DNA of 64,000 nt, from the NCBI GenBank assembly GCA_963698405.1, contig CAVOQT010000001.1, positions 1 through 64,000 of the forward strand, given 5' to 3'. The notes beneath the pieces are model-generated. The model was not told the DNA's origin. It saw nothing but the letters and a program-made list of their open reading frames with translations, and did no database searches. Shown here one piece after another: positions 50,599 through 59,532 of the stretch (positions are counted from its first letter, which is position 1; every line of letters starts with the position of its first letter). Origin of the DNA: SHZI01 sp963698405. Lineage in GTDB: Bacteria > Pseudomonadota > Gammaproteobacteria > Steroidobacterales > GCA-2729495. A program made the position numbers and the translations under genes.

Positions 50599-52218
50599 AT
50601 GGCAGCCCCCGGCACAGCAACCGCACATTCGTCCGTCCTCGCACAGGAGGTCGGTCATCGGCGTACCTTCGCGATCATTTCGCACCCTGATGCCGGCAAG
50701 ACCACGCTGACCGAGAAGCTGCTGCTGTTCGGTGGCGCGATCCAGCTTGCGGGCACGGTGAAGGCGCGGCGCAGTTCGCGTCATGCGACCTCCGACTGGA
50801 TGGAGGTGGAGAAGCAGCGTGGCATCTCTGTGACCAGTTCGGTGATGCAGTTCGAATATGCAGGCAACACCATCAATCTGCTGGATACGCCGGGTCACGA
50901 GGACTTCTCTGAAGATACCTATCGCGTACTGACGGCGGTCGATGCGGCGGTGATGGTCATCGATGCGGCCAAGGGTGTCGAGGCACAGACCCTCAAGCTG
51001 CTCGAGGTCTGCCGTCTGCGCAATACGCCGATCATTACCTTCGTCAACAAGATGGACCGTGAGGTGCGTGCGCCGCTGGCGCTGCTGGAAGAGATTGAGG
51101 CCGCGCTGAAGATCGAATGCGCGCCGATCAGCTGGCCGATCGGCATGGGCAAGAGTTTCCGCGGCGTGTATCACCTGCTGCAGGATCGGCTGCTGCGCTT
51201 CACGGCCGGCGGAGAGAAGCGCACCGATGTCGAGCTGATCGAGGGGCTGGACAATGTGCAGCTCGATACGCTGTTTCCGGATGAGGTGGCCAGCCTGCGC
51301 GCCGATGTGGCCTTGATCCGTGATGCAAGTGTGCCTTTCGATCCGCAGCAGTTTCTGGCCGGCCAGCAGTCGCCGGTATTTTTCGGTTCAGGCATCAACA
51401 ACTTTGGCGTGCGCGAAGTGCTGCAGGCACTGGTTGACTGGGCGCCACAGCCGCAGCCGCGCGATGGTGGTACACGTCTGGTGCAGCCGGCTGAGGAGAC
51501 CTTCAGTGGTTTCGTTTTCAAGATCCAGGCCAACATGGATCCGAAGCACCGCGACCGTATCGCCTTTTTCCGGATCTGCTCTGGCCGCTATGCGCCAGCC
51601 ATGAAGGCGCGCCATCTGCGTACCGGCCGTGAGATGAAACTCGGCAATGCGCTGACCTTCATGGCCAACGAGCGGGTGGCCAGTCAGGGTGCGGTAGCCG
51701 GTGACATCATCGGTATCTACAACCACGGGCAGTTGCAGATCGGCGATACGCTGTCAGCGGGTGAGGCCCTGTCATTCAAGGGTATCCCGTACTTTGCACC
51801 CGAATTATTTCGCTCAGCTCGACCAAGAGACCCCATGAAAAGCAAGCAGTTACAGAAGGGTTTGCAGGAGCTTGGTGAAGAGGGTGCGATCCAGGTGTTC
51901 AGTGCCAGGCAGGGCGCCCAGATGCTGCTCGGCGCGGTTGGCCGCCTGCAGTTCGAGATCGTGGCGCACCGGCTTTCGGCTGAATACAACGTCGATGCGA
52001 TATATGAGGAAGCCGACATCTTCACCGCCCGCTGGCTGACCTTTCCCGATGAAGTGACGCGCAAGAAGTTCGAGAAGGACGAGCTGTTCTCGCTGGCCAG
52101 GGATGTGGATGACAACCCGGTCTTTCTTTCTGCCAACAAGTACAACCTGAAGCTGACGATCGAGCGGTGGCCGACGGTCGGCTTCCATGCCACGCGTGAG
52201 CATGGCCAGCGGCTATAA
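50599..52218 (+). CDS. prfC: PrfC, peptide chain release factor 3
   Basis: Translational GTPase that recycles RF1/RF2, 539 residues. G motifs: SHPDAGKTTLTEKLLLFGG (G1), RGISVTSSVMQF (G2), DTPGHEDFSEDTYR (G3), FVNKMDREVR (G4). Domain 3 signature EEGAIQVFSARQGAQMLLGA and C-terminal region follow the family. Confidence 0.97.
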   Translation: MAAPGTATAHSSVLAQEVGHRRTFAIISHPDAGKTTLTEKLLLFGGAIQLAGTVKARRSSRHATSDWMEVEKQRGISVTSSVMQFEYAGNTINLLDTPGHEDFSEDTYRVLTAVDAAVMVIDAAKGVEAQTLKLLEVCRLRNTPIITFVNKMDREVRAPLALLEEIEAALKIECAPISWPIGMGKSFRGVYHLLQDRLLRFTAGGEKRTDVELIEGLDNVQLDTLFPDEVASLRADVALIRDASVPFDPQQFLAGQQSPVFFGSGINNFGVREVLQALVDWAPQPQPRDGGTRLVQPAEETFSGFVFKIQANMDPKHRDRIAFFRICSGRYAPAMKARHLRTGREMKLGNALTFMANERVASQGAVAGDIIGIYNHGQLQIGDTLSAGEALSFKGIPYFAPELFRSARPRDPMKSKQLQKGLQELGEEGAIQVFSARQGAQMLLGAVGRLQFEIVAHRLSAEYNVDAIYEEADIFTARWLTFPDEVTRKKFEKDELFSLARDVDDNPVFLSANKYNLKLTIERWPTVGFHATREHGQRL

Positions 52219-52254
52219 CATGCCAGCATCCACAGCCTGCCGGGTGCCCCTGGC

Positions 52255-53538
52255 ATGACGGCCCGCTACGACAACAGTCTGAACAGCGCCTGTGATTGTC
52301 GCACCCTGGATTCCGAACGGCTGCGCGCACAGCTTGAATCCGAGGCATCGCTGGCCGGGCTGGCGGCGGAGATCACGCGCAGTCGCCCGCACATGTTTTC
52401 CGCGACCGCAGTATTCATTTCGGAACAGCAGCTGGAGCGTATGGCGGCGATCATCGCGGCCATTGAGAGCGTGGCGGCGGTGCCAGGCTACCGGGCTGCG
52501 GTGCTCGAGCGTGCGCCGGAGCTGGCGCGTGCCGATCCGGGGCCACGCAGCGTGTACATGGGTTTCGATTTTCACCTGGGTCCACAGGGGCCGCAGCTCA
52601 TCGAGATCAATACCAATGCCGGTGGAGCTTTGCTCAATGTGGCGCTGGCCCGTGCACAGCAGGTCTGCTGTGCCGAGGTGGGCGATGTGCTGCGTTCGCC
52701 GACTGACCTGCAGCAGATCGAAGCTGCATTCATGGATGCCTTTCACCGTGACTGGCGCCTGCAGCGCGGCGCTGAGCCGCTGGTCCGGATCGCGATCGTC
52801 GATGATGCCCCGGAGACGCAGTTCCTCTATCCGGAATTCCAGCTGTTCAGGCGGTTGTTCCGGAGTCATGGCATCGAGGCGGTGATCGCCGATGCTGTGG
52901 CGCTGGAGTGGCGTGACGGGAGTTTGTGGTACGCCGGGGGAAAGATTGATCTGGTCTACAACCGGCTGGTCGATTTCTATCTCGAAGCGCCACAGCACGT
53001 TGCGTTGCGTGATGCCTGTGCGGCAGCTGCCGTGGTGCTGACACCGCACCCCTATGCGCATGCGCTGTATGCCGACAAGCGCAATCTCACGCTGCTGAGC
53101 GATGCGACACGGCTGGCGGCGCTGGGTGTCGCACCAGAGATATGTGCCGTACTGCAGTCGGGCATTCCGGCGACGGTGAATGTCAGTGTTGAGCGCAGTG
53201 AAGAGCTATGGAGCCGACGTCGTCATCTGTTTTTCAAGCCGGCGCGCGGTTATGGCAGCAAAGCCGCCTACCGGGGTGACAAACTTACCCGGCGCGTATG
53301 GGATGAAATACTGGCCGCTGACTACGTAGCCCAGGAGATTGCGCCGGCCAGTGAGCGTCTGGTCAGGTTGGACGATGTGCGTGCTGATCTGAAGTTTGAT
53401 ATCCGCGCCTATGTCTACGATGGCGGCATGCAACTGCTGGCTGCACGCCTGTATGCTGGCCAGACCACCAATTTCCGCACGCCGGGCGGTGGTTTTGCGC
53501 CGGTCTTTATCGCACCGGCACGGGAAGCTACGGCTTAG
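52255..53538 (+). CDS. Uncharacterised ATP-grasp-like protein
   Basis: 427 residues. Segments typical of ATP-grasp or glutathione-synthase-like folds: MGFDFHLGPQGPQLIEINTN and AGGALLNVAL, LVYNRLVDFYLEAPQHVALR, FFKPARGYGSKAAYRGDKLT (nucleotide-binding Lys/Gly loop) and LKFDIRAYVYDGGMQLLAAR. I know no named family. It may ligate or phosphorylate an unknown acid. It begins 37 bases after prfC and converges with the Rieske gene seven bases away. Confidence 0.75.
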   Translation: MTARYDNSLNSACDCRTLDSERLRAQLESEASLAGLAAEITRSRPHMFSATAVFISEQQLERMAAIIAAIESVAAVPGYRAAVLERAPELARADPGPRSVYMGFDFHLGPQGPQLIEINTNAGGALLNVALARAQQVCCAEVGDVLRSPTDLQQIEAAFMDAFHRDWRLQRGAEPLVRIAIVDDAPETQFLYPEFQLFRRLFRSHGIEAVIADAVALEWRDGSLWYAGGKIDLVYNRLVDFYLEAPQHVALRDACAAAAVVLTPHPYAHALYADKRNLTLLSDATRLAALGVAPEICAVLQSGIPATVNVSVERSEELWSRRRHLFFKPARGYGSKAAYRGDKLTRRVWDEILAADYVAQEIAPASERLVRLDDVRADLKFDIRAYVYDGGMQLLAARLYAGQTTNFRTPGGGFAPVFIAPAREATA

Positions 53539-53545
53539 CTGCAGA

Positions 53546-54709
53546 TCAGCGTGCGGCGTGATTCTTCAGCAGCGGTACCGGTTCGAGTACCCAGTTGCCA
53601 GTGGCGCGGCGGGCCGGGCTCGGGATCGCAAAACCGGTATCCCTGCCGTTACGTCGGGTGAAATCATCCCAGTCGATCCGCCAGCCCTTGTCGTCAAACC
53701 GTGCCAGCCACTCGCGGTAACCGACTACCGCCTTGTCTGATGGCGTGAGTACCTCCCGGGTATTGCTGGTCGGTGTCCGCGGCGGATAAACGTCGACGAG
53801 GATTTCGATGTCCTGTTTGGCGATGACTTTGTTGCGGGCATGGATCGGTCCGTCGTGTTCCGGACCCAGCATGAAATTGCGCATGTTCAGGAAGAAGATC
53901 CTGGTTTTGTGCTGATCGACCGGTTGTTCGAAGAAGTACTGCCGGAACTTGTTGCCGCTGCCGACGTTGATCTCCGTGACCATCGCATTGGGGCCATGCG
54001 TCCCGCTGCCGGCAAACAGTTCGCCGGGCGCCTTGCTGTTCACGTCCACTGATTTCCAGGTGGGGTCGGTGAGGCCCGGCGCACTGAAGCGATGTACGAA
54101 CCACATGCCCCAGCCCTGCGGATGATCAGTCACGTCGTATTCGCGGACGTGGTAGGTGTCGCGGTTGACGGCTTTCAGGCCGTGGGTCGGATGCACAAAT
54201 TCGTTGTGTGCCGGATCCAGGCCGTTCTCGATGGATCGCTCGTAGTAGTAGTCGACTTCCAGTACCAGAATGGCGTTGGCCCGCCAGCCCTCCGTATCGT
54301 ATTCCTCGACCTGGAGCAGTGGGGGGCGGTCTCTCTCGGGCAGGTCTCCGAGAAAGGCGAACACGATGCCGTACTTCTCCTGGACCGGATAGGAGTCAAC
54401 CTTGGCGCGTGGTGGAACTTTCTTGCCGTAGCCGATCGACGGGATGTTCTTGCACTCGCCGTCGCCACCGAATTCCCAGCCGTGATACGGGCACACGATA
54501 CAGTCGTCGATGATGCGCGGCTTGTCGCCGAGTTCCCATGCGCCGCCGAGCGAGGCGCCGCGGTGCGTGCAGGTGTCGCTCAGTACGTGGGCTTTGCCCT
54601 GGCTGTCCCGGAAGGCGACGAAATTGAGGCCCAGTACCATCGATTTTTCGGGCTTTCCCTCTCCGAGGTCTTCGCTGCGGATGATGGGGTACCAGAAATT
54701 GATATACAT
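53546..54709 (-). CDS. Rieske-type aromatic-ring-hydroxylating oxygenase, alpha subunit
   Basis: 387 residues: Rieske 2Fe-2S site CTHRGASLGGAW and CPYHGWEFGG; mononuclear iron site NGLDPAHNEFVHPTHG (Asp-x-x-His-x4-His). It resembles single-component-like oxygenase subunits (vanillate/PaO-type). Substrate unknown. It is the last gene of an operon beginning with a histidine kinase and FixJ-type regulator; the start at 54709 leaves a 13-base gap. Confidence 0.92.
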   Translation of the reverse strand: MYINFWYPIIRSEDLGEGKPEKSMVLGLNFVAFRDSQGKAHVLSDTCTHRGASLGGAWELGDKPRIIDDCIVCPYHGWEFGGDGECKNIPSIGYGKKVPPRAKVDSYPVQEKYGIVFAFLGDLPERDRPPLLQVEEYDTEGWRANAILVLEVDYYYERSIENGLDPAHNEFVHPTHGLKAVNRDTYHVREYDVTDHPQGWGMWFVHRFSAPGLTDPTWKSVDVNSKAPGELFAGSGTHGPNAMVTEINVGSGNKFRQYFFEQPVDQHKTRIFFLNMRNFMLGPEHDGPIHARNKVIAKQDIEILVDVYPPRTPTSNTREVLTPSDKAVVGYREWLARFDDKGWRIDWDDFTRRNGRDTGFAIPSPARRATGNWVLEPVPLLKNHAAR

Positions 54710-54722
54710 GGCGGCATCCTGA

Positions 54723-55343
54723 TCAGTGACGGGATTCCAGCACCAGCGCCATGCGTACAAGATGCGCCAGAGAGCGTGTGCCCATTTTGTCCATGACGCG
54801 GGCGCGATGGATTTCCACAGTGCGTTCCGAGAGATTCAGGTCGAGCGCGATTACCTTGTTGGCCTGTCCGCCGACGATCATCGCCATCACTTCCTTTTCG
54901 CGCGGTGTCAGTGTGGTATGGCGCCGGATGATTTCTTCATTCTGCGACAGCGTTTCCCGTGCTTCCGCATCGGCTTCCAGGGCGCGTGCGATCCTTTCGA
55001 GCAGGTCCTGGTGGCCGAAGGGTTTTTGCAGGAAATCAAAGGCACCGTTTTTCATCGCCTGCACGGCCATCGGTACATCGCCATGACCGGTGATGAAGAT
55101 CACCGGCAGGAAGGCGCCTCGCTTGGCCAGTTCCTGTTGCAGTTCCATGCCGCTCATGTCCGGCATGCGGATATCGAGAACCAGGCAGCCGGCGCGGTTC
55201 GCATCGTACTGGGTGAGGAAGTCGCAGGCTGAAGGGAAGGGCACCGGAACATAGCCGACCGAATCGAGCAGGATGCTCAGCGAGGTGCGTACGCCCTCGT
55301 CATCATCAACGATAAATACTGTTTTGCTGGGTGTACTGGTCAT
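54723..55343 (-). CDS. FixJ/TodT-type response regulator
   Basis: 206 residues: receiver with Asp57 in LVLDIRMPDMSGMELQQELA, Lys in FLQKPFGHQDLL, and a LuxR-type HTH (LTPREKEVMAMIVGGQANKV; LSERTVEIHRARVMDKMGTR). The ATG overlaps the upstream kinase stop. It probably controls this operon and/or the divergent hybrid kinase. Confidence 0.94.
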   Translation of the reverse strand: MTSTPSKTVFIVDDDEGVRTSLSILLDSVGYVPVPFPSACDFLTQYDANRAGCLVLDIRMPDMSGMELQQELAKRGAFLPVIFITGHGDVPMAVQAMKNGAFDFLQKPFGHQDLLERIARALEADAEARETLSQNEEIIRRHTTLTPREKEVMAMIVGGQANKVIALDLNLSERTVEIHRARVMDKMGTRSLAHLVRMALVLESRH

Positions 55344-56113
55344 CAGGTCCGTTGAGCATCGATATGTGGAATACGTGCGCAGAAGCGGGCACCACCTTCA
55401 GGCTGGTTACTGAAGCGCAATTCACCGCCATGCTCCATCGCTATGGTACGGCAGACCGCCAGTCCAAGACCGGTGCCATCTGATTTGGTAGTGAAAAACG
55501 GCCGGAACATTTCCCGCGCTGCATCCGCTGGTACACCGGTACCATTATCGATGACGGCCAGCTCCACGTGCGCTGTGTCGCTTGAAGTCGTGATCGTGAC
55601 CTGTCGCTGGGCGGCAGGCAAGTCGAGCACTGCATCCACGGCATTGCGGAACAGGAACAGCAGGAGTCCCTGCAGCCGTGGTCCGTCACCCTGGATCGGT
55701 GGCAGAGGGCTGGAAAGATCTACAATGAGCCGGATGTCATGGTGCTGGGCGAGCGGCTCGATGAGCGGCAGCATTTCCTGTACCAGCGCATTACAGTCGG
55801 TAGCTGCACGATGCACCGGGAGAGGACGAACATTGCTACGGACGCGTTGGATCGCATCGCCGGCCCGCAGGGCCTGGCGGGCGATTTCCTCGACGATTTC
55901 GACTGCCTTGGCCACCTGTGTCGGTTCACGGCGCAGCAGTGTTGCGGCGCCTTCCGCGTAGGCGGCGATTGCTGCCAGCGGCTGATTCAGCTCATGGGCA
56001 AAACCGGACGCGAGTTCACGCAGCAGGCATCGATAGGTGACGGCCACCACCTGCTCAAGCACGCGGTCGACTTGCGCACTTGCCCGGTACAGCTGATGAT
56101 CATAGTTATCCAT
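55343..56113 (-). CDS. Short FixL-like histidine kinase lacking sensor domains
   Basis: 256 residues: only a DHp domain with His40 (ELASGFAHELNQPLAAIAAY) and an HATPase domain (VELAVIDNGTGVPADAAREM; MFRPFFTTKSDGTGLGLAVC). No PAS domain or membrane helix is present, so input must come from a partner or from a direct ligand. Partner of the FixJ-like regulator downstream. Confidence 0.9.
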   Translation of the reverse strand: MDNYDHQLYRASAQVDRVLEQVVAVTYRCLLRELASGFAHELNQPLAAIAAYAEGAATLLRREPTQVAKAVEIVEEIARQALRAGDAIQRVRSNVRPLPVHRAATDCNALVQEMLPLIEPLAQHHDIRLIVDLSSPLPPIQGDGPRLQGLLLFLFRNAVDAVLDLPAAQRQVTITTSSDTAHVELAVIDNGTGVPADAAREMFRPFFTTKSDGTGLGLAVCRTIAMEHGGELRFSNQPEGGARFCARIPHIDAQRT

Positions 56114-56151
56114 GGTCGACCGATCCTAAACCGGCATTGCGCTTTGCTCTC

Positions 56152-56167
56152 TAAGGGCTTACCCCTA
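56152..56167. promoter_or_regulatory. Imperfect palindrome TAAGGGCTTACCCCTA between divergent kinases
   Basis: TARGGG-N4-CCCYTA dyad in the 53-base interval, touching the start codon of the hybrid kinase. FixJ/AgmR-type (LuxR-HTH) regulators bind dyads of this general form, and such a regulator gene lies next to it. This is a match by eye and the specificity is inferred. Confidence 0.35.
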
Positions 56168-57726
56168 TGACCGCCAGTAATGGCATGAACCCCTCGATTG
56201 CCATGCGGGTTGTCGAGCAGGCCCCCGATGCGCTGATTCTGGTGGATGCGGCGGGACATATCGTGTACGCCAACAATGCGGTCGCCACATTATTCGGCTA
56301 TGCCCAGGACGAACTGATCGGCTGTGGCATCGAGTGTCTGGTGCCGGAACGCTTTCGCAGCACCCATATGCGGTATCGCGAGGGCTTCAATGCCACGCCA
56401 GCCGCCCGGGAGATGGGTGCGCGGGTCGTCGCGTTGTCTGCTGTGCGGCGGGATGGCAGCGAGTTTCCAACCGAGATACGGCTGGCGCCAATCCATGCGG
56501 ATGGGCAGCTGCTGGTCGTTGCGGCAGTTCGTGACATCAGTGAGCGTGCGCGGATCACCGCCGAGCTGCGCGCCGCACGTCTTGAGGCTGATGGCATCAA
56601 CCGGGCCAAGAGCCGCTTCCTTGCCACAGCCAGTCACGACCTGCGCCAGCCGCTGCAGACGCTGCAACTGCTCAATGCCGCACTGGGTCGGCAGGTCGAT
56701 GGTGCGGCAACCGAGATCATTGAACGGCAGCAGCACGCGCTGGAGTCGATGGCTGACTTGCTCAATACCCTGCTCGATATCAGCAAGCTGGAGTCAGGCA
56801 CTGTCACGCCGACGCTGGAGGATGTAGTGGTCGGTGACCTGCTGGCCGAGATCAAGCGTCAGTTCGAGCACATCGCCGCTGCCCGTGGCCTGGCTTTGAC
56901 GGTGAACACCGGCAGCGAATTCTTGCGTACCGACCGGGTCCTGCTCCGTCAGCTGATCCAGAATCTGCTGACCAACGCCCTCCAGTACACCCGTGTTGGC
57001 GGCGTGAGCATCCGTACGGCACGTACGGCGACGCATTTCACCATTGAGGTAACCGATACCGGTGTCGGCATTGCGCCGGATCAGATCGAACTCGTCTTCG
57101 ACGAGTACTATCGTGTGGAACGACCGGGTGCCGGACGTTGCGGATCTGGTCTCGGCCTGAATATCGTCCGACAGATCAGCCGCCTGCTTGGCTACGGTGT
57201 CGAAGTCGAATCGGAACTCGGGCGCGGCACGACATTCAGGCTGGCCATACCGCAGGATCGTCTGGTCGAGGCGGGGCTGCGCAAGGCGGCGGTGGCGGCT
57301 GTCGGATATGCGGATTCCGGGCCGGAGGTGCTCAAACCCGCGGTGCTCATCATTGAGGACGACGATGCGGTGCGTGGAGCGCTGGAGTTGATACTCAAGC
57401 TCGACGGCTACCCGGTGTGGGTGGCAGCAACAGCCGAGGCGGCCAACAGCCTGTTTGCACGCGAAGGCCAGAATATCGATCTCGTCGTTACGGATTTTCA
57501 CCTCAACGGTCCGGAGAACGGTCTGCAGGTTCTGGATGGACTGCGTGCGACAGCTGGTCGTGACCTGCCGGCAGTCGTGCTCAGTGGCGATACTTCACCG
57601 ATACTGCGTCATGTAGGTGAACTGTCACGTGTGCAGCTGCTGCGCAAACCCGTCGAGGCGAAGCACCTGATCCGCACGCTGGAGCAGTTGTTTGGTCGTG
57701 AAGAGCCTACCGGCTCCGGTCCTTGA
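56167..57726 (+). CDS. PAS hybrid histidine kinase with C-terminal receiver
   Basis: 519 residues: PAS (LILVDAAGHIVYANNAVATL; about 10-130), DHp with His157 (ATASHDLRQPLQTLQLLNAA), HATPase (VTDTGVGIAPDQIELVFDEY; GSGLGLNIVRQISRLLGYGV), receiver with Asp in LVVTDFHLNGPENG (about 395-510). No membrane helix, so it senses a cytoplasmic signal. The SHDLRQPLQ form is found in kinases that partner FixJ-type regulators. The start abuts the palindrome and has no clear ribosome site except the AAGGG within it. Confidence 0.9.
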   Translation: MTASNGMNPSIAMRVVEQAPDALILVDAAGHIVYANNAVATLFGYAQDELIGCGIECLVPERFRSTHMRYREGFNATPAAREMGARVVALSAVRRDGSEFPTEIRLAPIHADGQLLVVAAVRDISERARITAELRAARLEADGINRAKSRFLATASHDLRQPLQTLQLLNAALGRQVDGAATEIIERQQHALESMADLLNTLLDISKLESGTVTPTLEDVVVGDLLAEIKRQFEHIAAARGLALTVNTGSEFLRTDRVLLRQLIQNLLTNALQYTRVGGVSIRTARTATHFTIEVTDTGVGIAPDQIELVFDEYYRVERPGAGRCGSGLGLNIVRQISRLLGYGVEVESELGRGTTFRLAIPQDRLVEAGLRKAAVAAVGYADSGPEVLKPAVLIIEDDDAVRGALELILKLDGYPVWVAATAEAANSLFAREGQNIDLVVTDFHLNGPENGLQVLDGLRATAGRDLPAVVLSGDTSPILRHVGELSRVQLLRKPVEAKHLIRTLEQLFGREEPTGSGP

Positions 57727-57786
57727 CCTTCAACCAAGGTTCAGGGTCTAAGGTGGCCGCGTTTACCGTAAAGGGATATCCGGTCA

Positions 57787-59532
57787 ATGCTCGGTGTCGA
57801 TGACAGGCTGATTACGCCCGCTACCATCAAGTGGGTGAAAGTAGGGCTGGTGGCCGGACTGGCCACGATTCCGACCACCATCCTGCTGTACTACGTACTC
57901 GGGCTGACCGTGGATGCCGCCTGGCAGGGCAGCAATCTGCTTCGGCAGTGGTTCTGGATACTGTGCGGACTGGTGCTCCTCAAGGCTGTTCTGGCCTGGT
58001 TTTTCCGTACCGGACAGTTTCGTGCCTCCAGCGAGGCGAAGCTCAATGTGCGTGACCAGATCTACCGGCAAGTCGTGACTCTCGGCCCCGGTCTGCTCGG
58101 CAAGCGTCGCACCGGTGAGATCGCCAACACGGCGACTGAGGGTGTTGAATACCTCGATTACTATTTCAGCGTGTACTTCGTGCAGATCTGGGTCGCCATC
58201 GCGATACCAGTTTTTCTTTGTTCAGCGATTTTCTGGATCGACTGGGTGGTCGGTGTCTGGATGCTGGCGGGTGTACCGCTGACGCCGCTGTTTGTCGGTT
58301 CGTCTGCGCGCGGCTTCCGCCGCATCAGCGGACAGAACGCTGTGGTCAAGAATCGCAACAGTTCCCAGTACCTCGACTCCATCCAGGGCATGAGCACCCT
58401 GAAGTCATTCAACCAGGCAGTCCGCCGCGGCAAGGAGATGGAGGCGGGTAATGAGGTGCAGCGTCGCACCACGATGAAACTGCTGCTGGTCGCCCAGTCG
58501 CAGTTCGTATTTCTGGAGCTGGGCTTTGCGCTGTTCTCGACCGCAGTGGCGATGGGCGTAGCCTTGTATCGCTACACCGGCGGCTTCATGACGCCGGGCG
58601 AAGTTGTGGCCGTCGTGCTGCTGAGTCTTGAGTTCAGTCGTACGCTGCTGCTGATCGGTGAATTCTTCTTTGCCGGTGCGCTGGGACGTGAAGTGGCGGC
58701 AAAGATCATCGAGTTCCTGAATGAAAAAGCGCCGGTGAGCAGCGACGAAGGTGCACGTTCTGCACCGCCGACTGGCAAGGCAATCCATATCGAACTGCGT
58801 GATGTGACGTTCAGCTACCCGGGAGCCGAGAGCCCTGCGCTTGAGAATCTCAGCTTGACGCTGGAGCCGAACGAGACCGTTGCCCTGATCGGCCGCAGCG
58901 GCTCCGGCAAGACCACCGTCACGAATCTGTTGCTGCGTACGCTGGAGCCGGACTCCGGCACGATCCTGTTTGATGGTGTCCCGGAAAAAGAGCTGTCGCT
59001 GGAGTGGATCCGCAAGCAGATCGCCCTTGTACCGCAGGACCCGTTCCTGTTTTACGGGACGATTGCAGAAAACCTGCGCGTCGCTAAGGACGATGCGACC
59101 GAGCAGGAACTGATTGCAGCAACCAAGGCTGCCGAGCTCTACGATTTCATCAAGTCCACGCCGGATGGCTTTGACACCAAGGTGGGTGACCAGGGTGCAG
59201 CACTCAGTGGTGGCCAGGCGCAGCGCCTGGCAATCGCGCGCGCCTTCCTCAAGAACGCACCGATCGTGGTGCTCGATGAGCCGACCTCGCAGATCGACGT
59301 CGAGACCGAGATGCTGCTGAACCGCGCACTCGAACGGCTGACGGAGAACAAGACGGTGCTGATGATTGCACACCGCCTCAGCACCATCGAACAGGCGGAT
59401 CGCATCATCGTTCTCGATGGTGGCCGGCTTGCGGAAAGCGGCACTCGGCAGGAGTTGCTGGCACAGGACGGGATCTACGCGAGCATGATCCGTACCAAAC
59501 GCGAAATAGAGAACACGAAGGTGGTCGCATGA
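57787..59532 (+). CDS. CydD-like ABC exporter half (membrane plus ATPase)
   Basis: 581 residues. The N-terminal six-helix membrane domain shows CydD-like wording (YLDYYFSVYFVQIWVAIAIP; LDSIQGMSTLKSFNQAVRRG), followed by an ATPase with Walker A GRSGSGKTTVTNLL, signature LSGGQAQRLAIAR and Walker B IVVLDEPTSQID, and H-loop IAHRLSTI. It overlaps the next ABC gene by four bases, so the two form a heterodimer. CydDC exports cysteine/glutathione for cytochrome bd assembly, but here no cydAB is visible; the substrate is inferred. Confidence 0.82.
   Translation: MLGVDDRLITPATIKWVKVGLVAGLATIPTTILLYYVLGLTVDAAWQGSNLLRQWFWILCGLVLLKAVLAWFFRTGQFRASSEAKLNVRDQIYRQVVTLGPGLLGKRRTGEIANTATEGVEYLDYYFSVYFVQIWVAIAIPVFLCSAIFWIDWVVGVWMLAGVPLTPLFVGSSARGFRRISGQNAVVKNRNSSQYLDSIQGMSTLKSFNQAVRRGKEMEAGNEVQRRTTMKLLLVAQSQFVFLELGFALFSTAVAMGVALYRYTGGFMTPGEVVAVVLLSLEFSRTLLLIGEFFFAGALGREVAAKIIEFLNEKAPVSSDEGARSAPPTGKAIHIELRDVTFSYPGAESPALENLSLTLEPNETVALIGRSGSGKTTVTNLLLRTLEPDSGTILFDGVPEKELSLEWIRKQIALVPQDPFLFYGTIAENLRVAKDDATEQELIAATKAAELYDFIKSTPDGFDTKVGDQGAALSGGQAQRLAIARAFLKNAPIVVLDEPTSQIDVETEMLLNRALERLTENKTVLMIAHRLSTIEQADRIIVLDGGRLAESGTRQELLAQDGIYASMIRTKREIENTKVVA

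Noticed and set aside
58405..59373. Antisense frame across the CydD-like ATPase
   Set aside because: No motif, and the sense strand holds Walker A, signature and Walker B.
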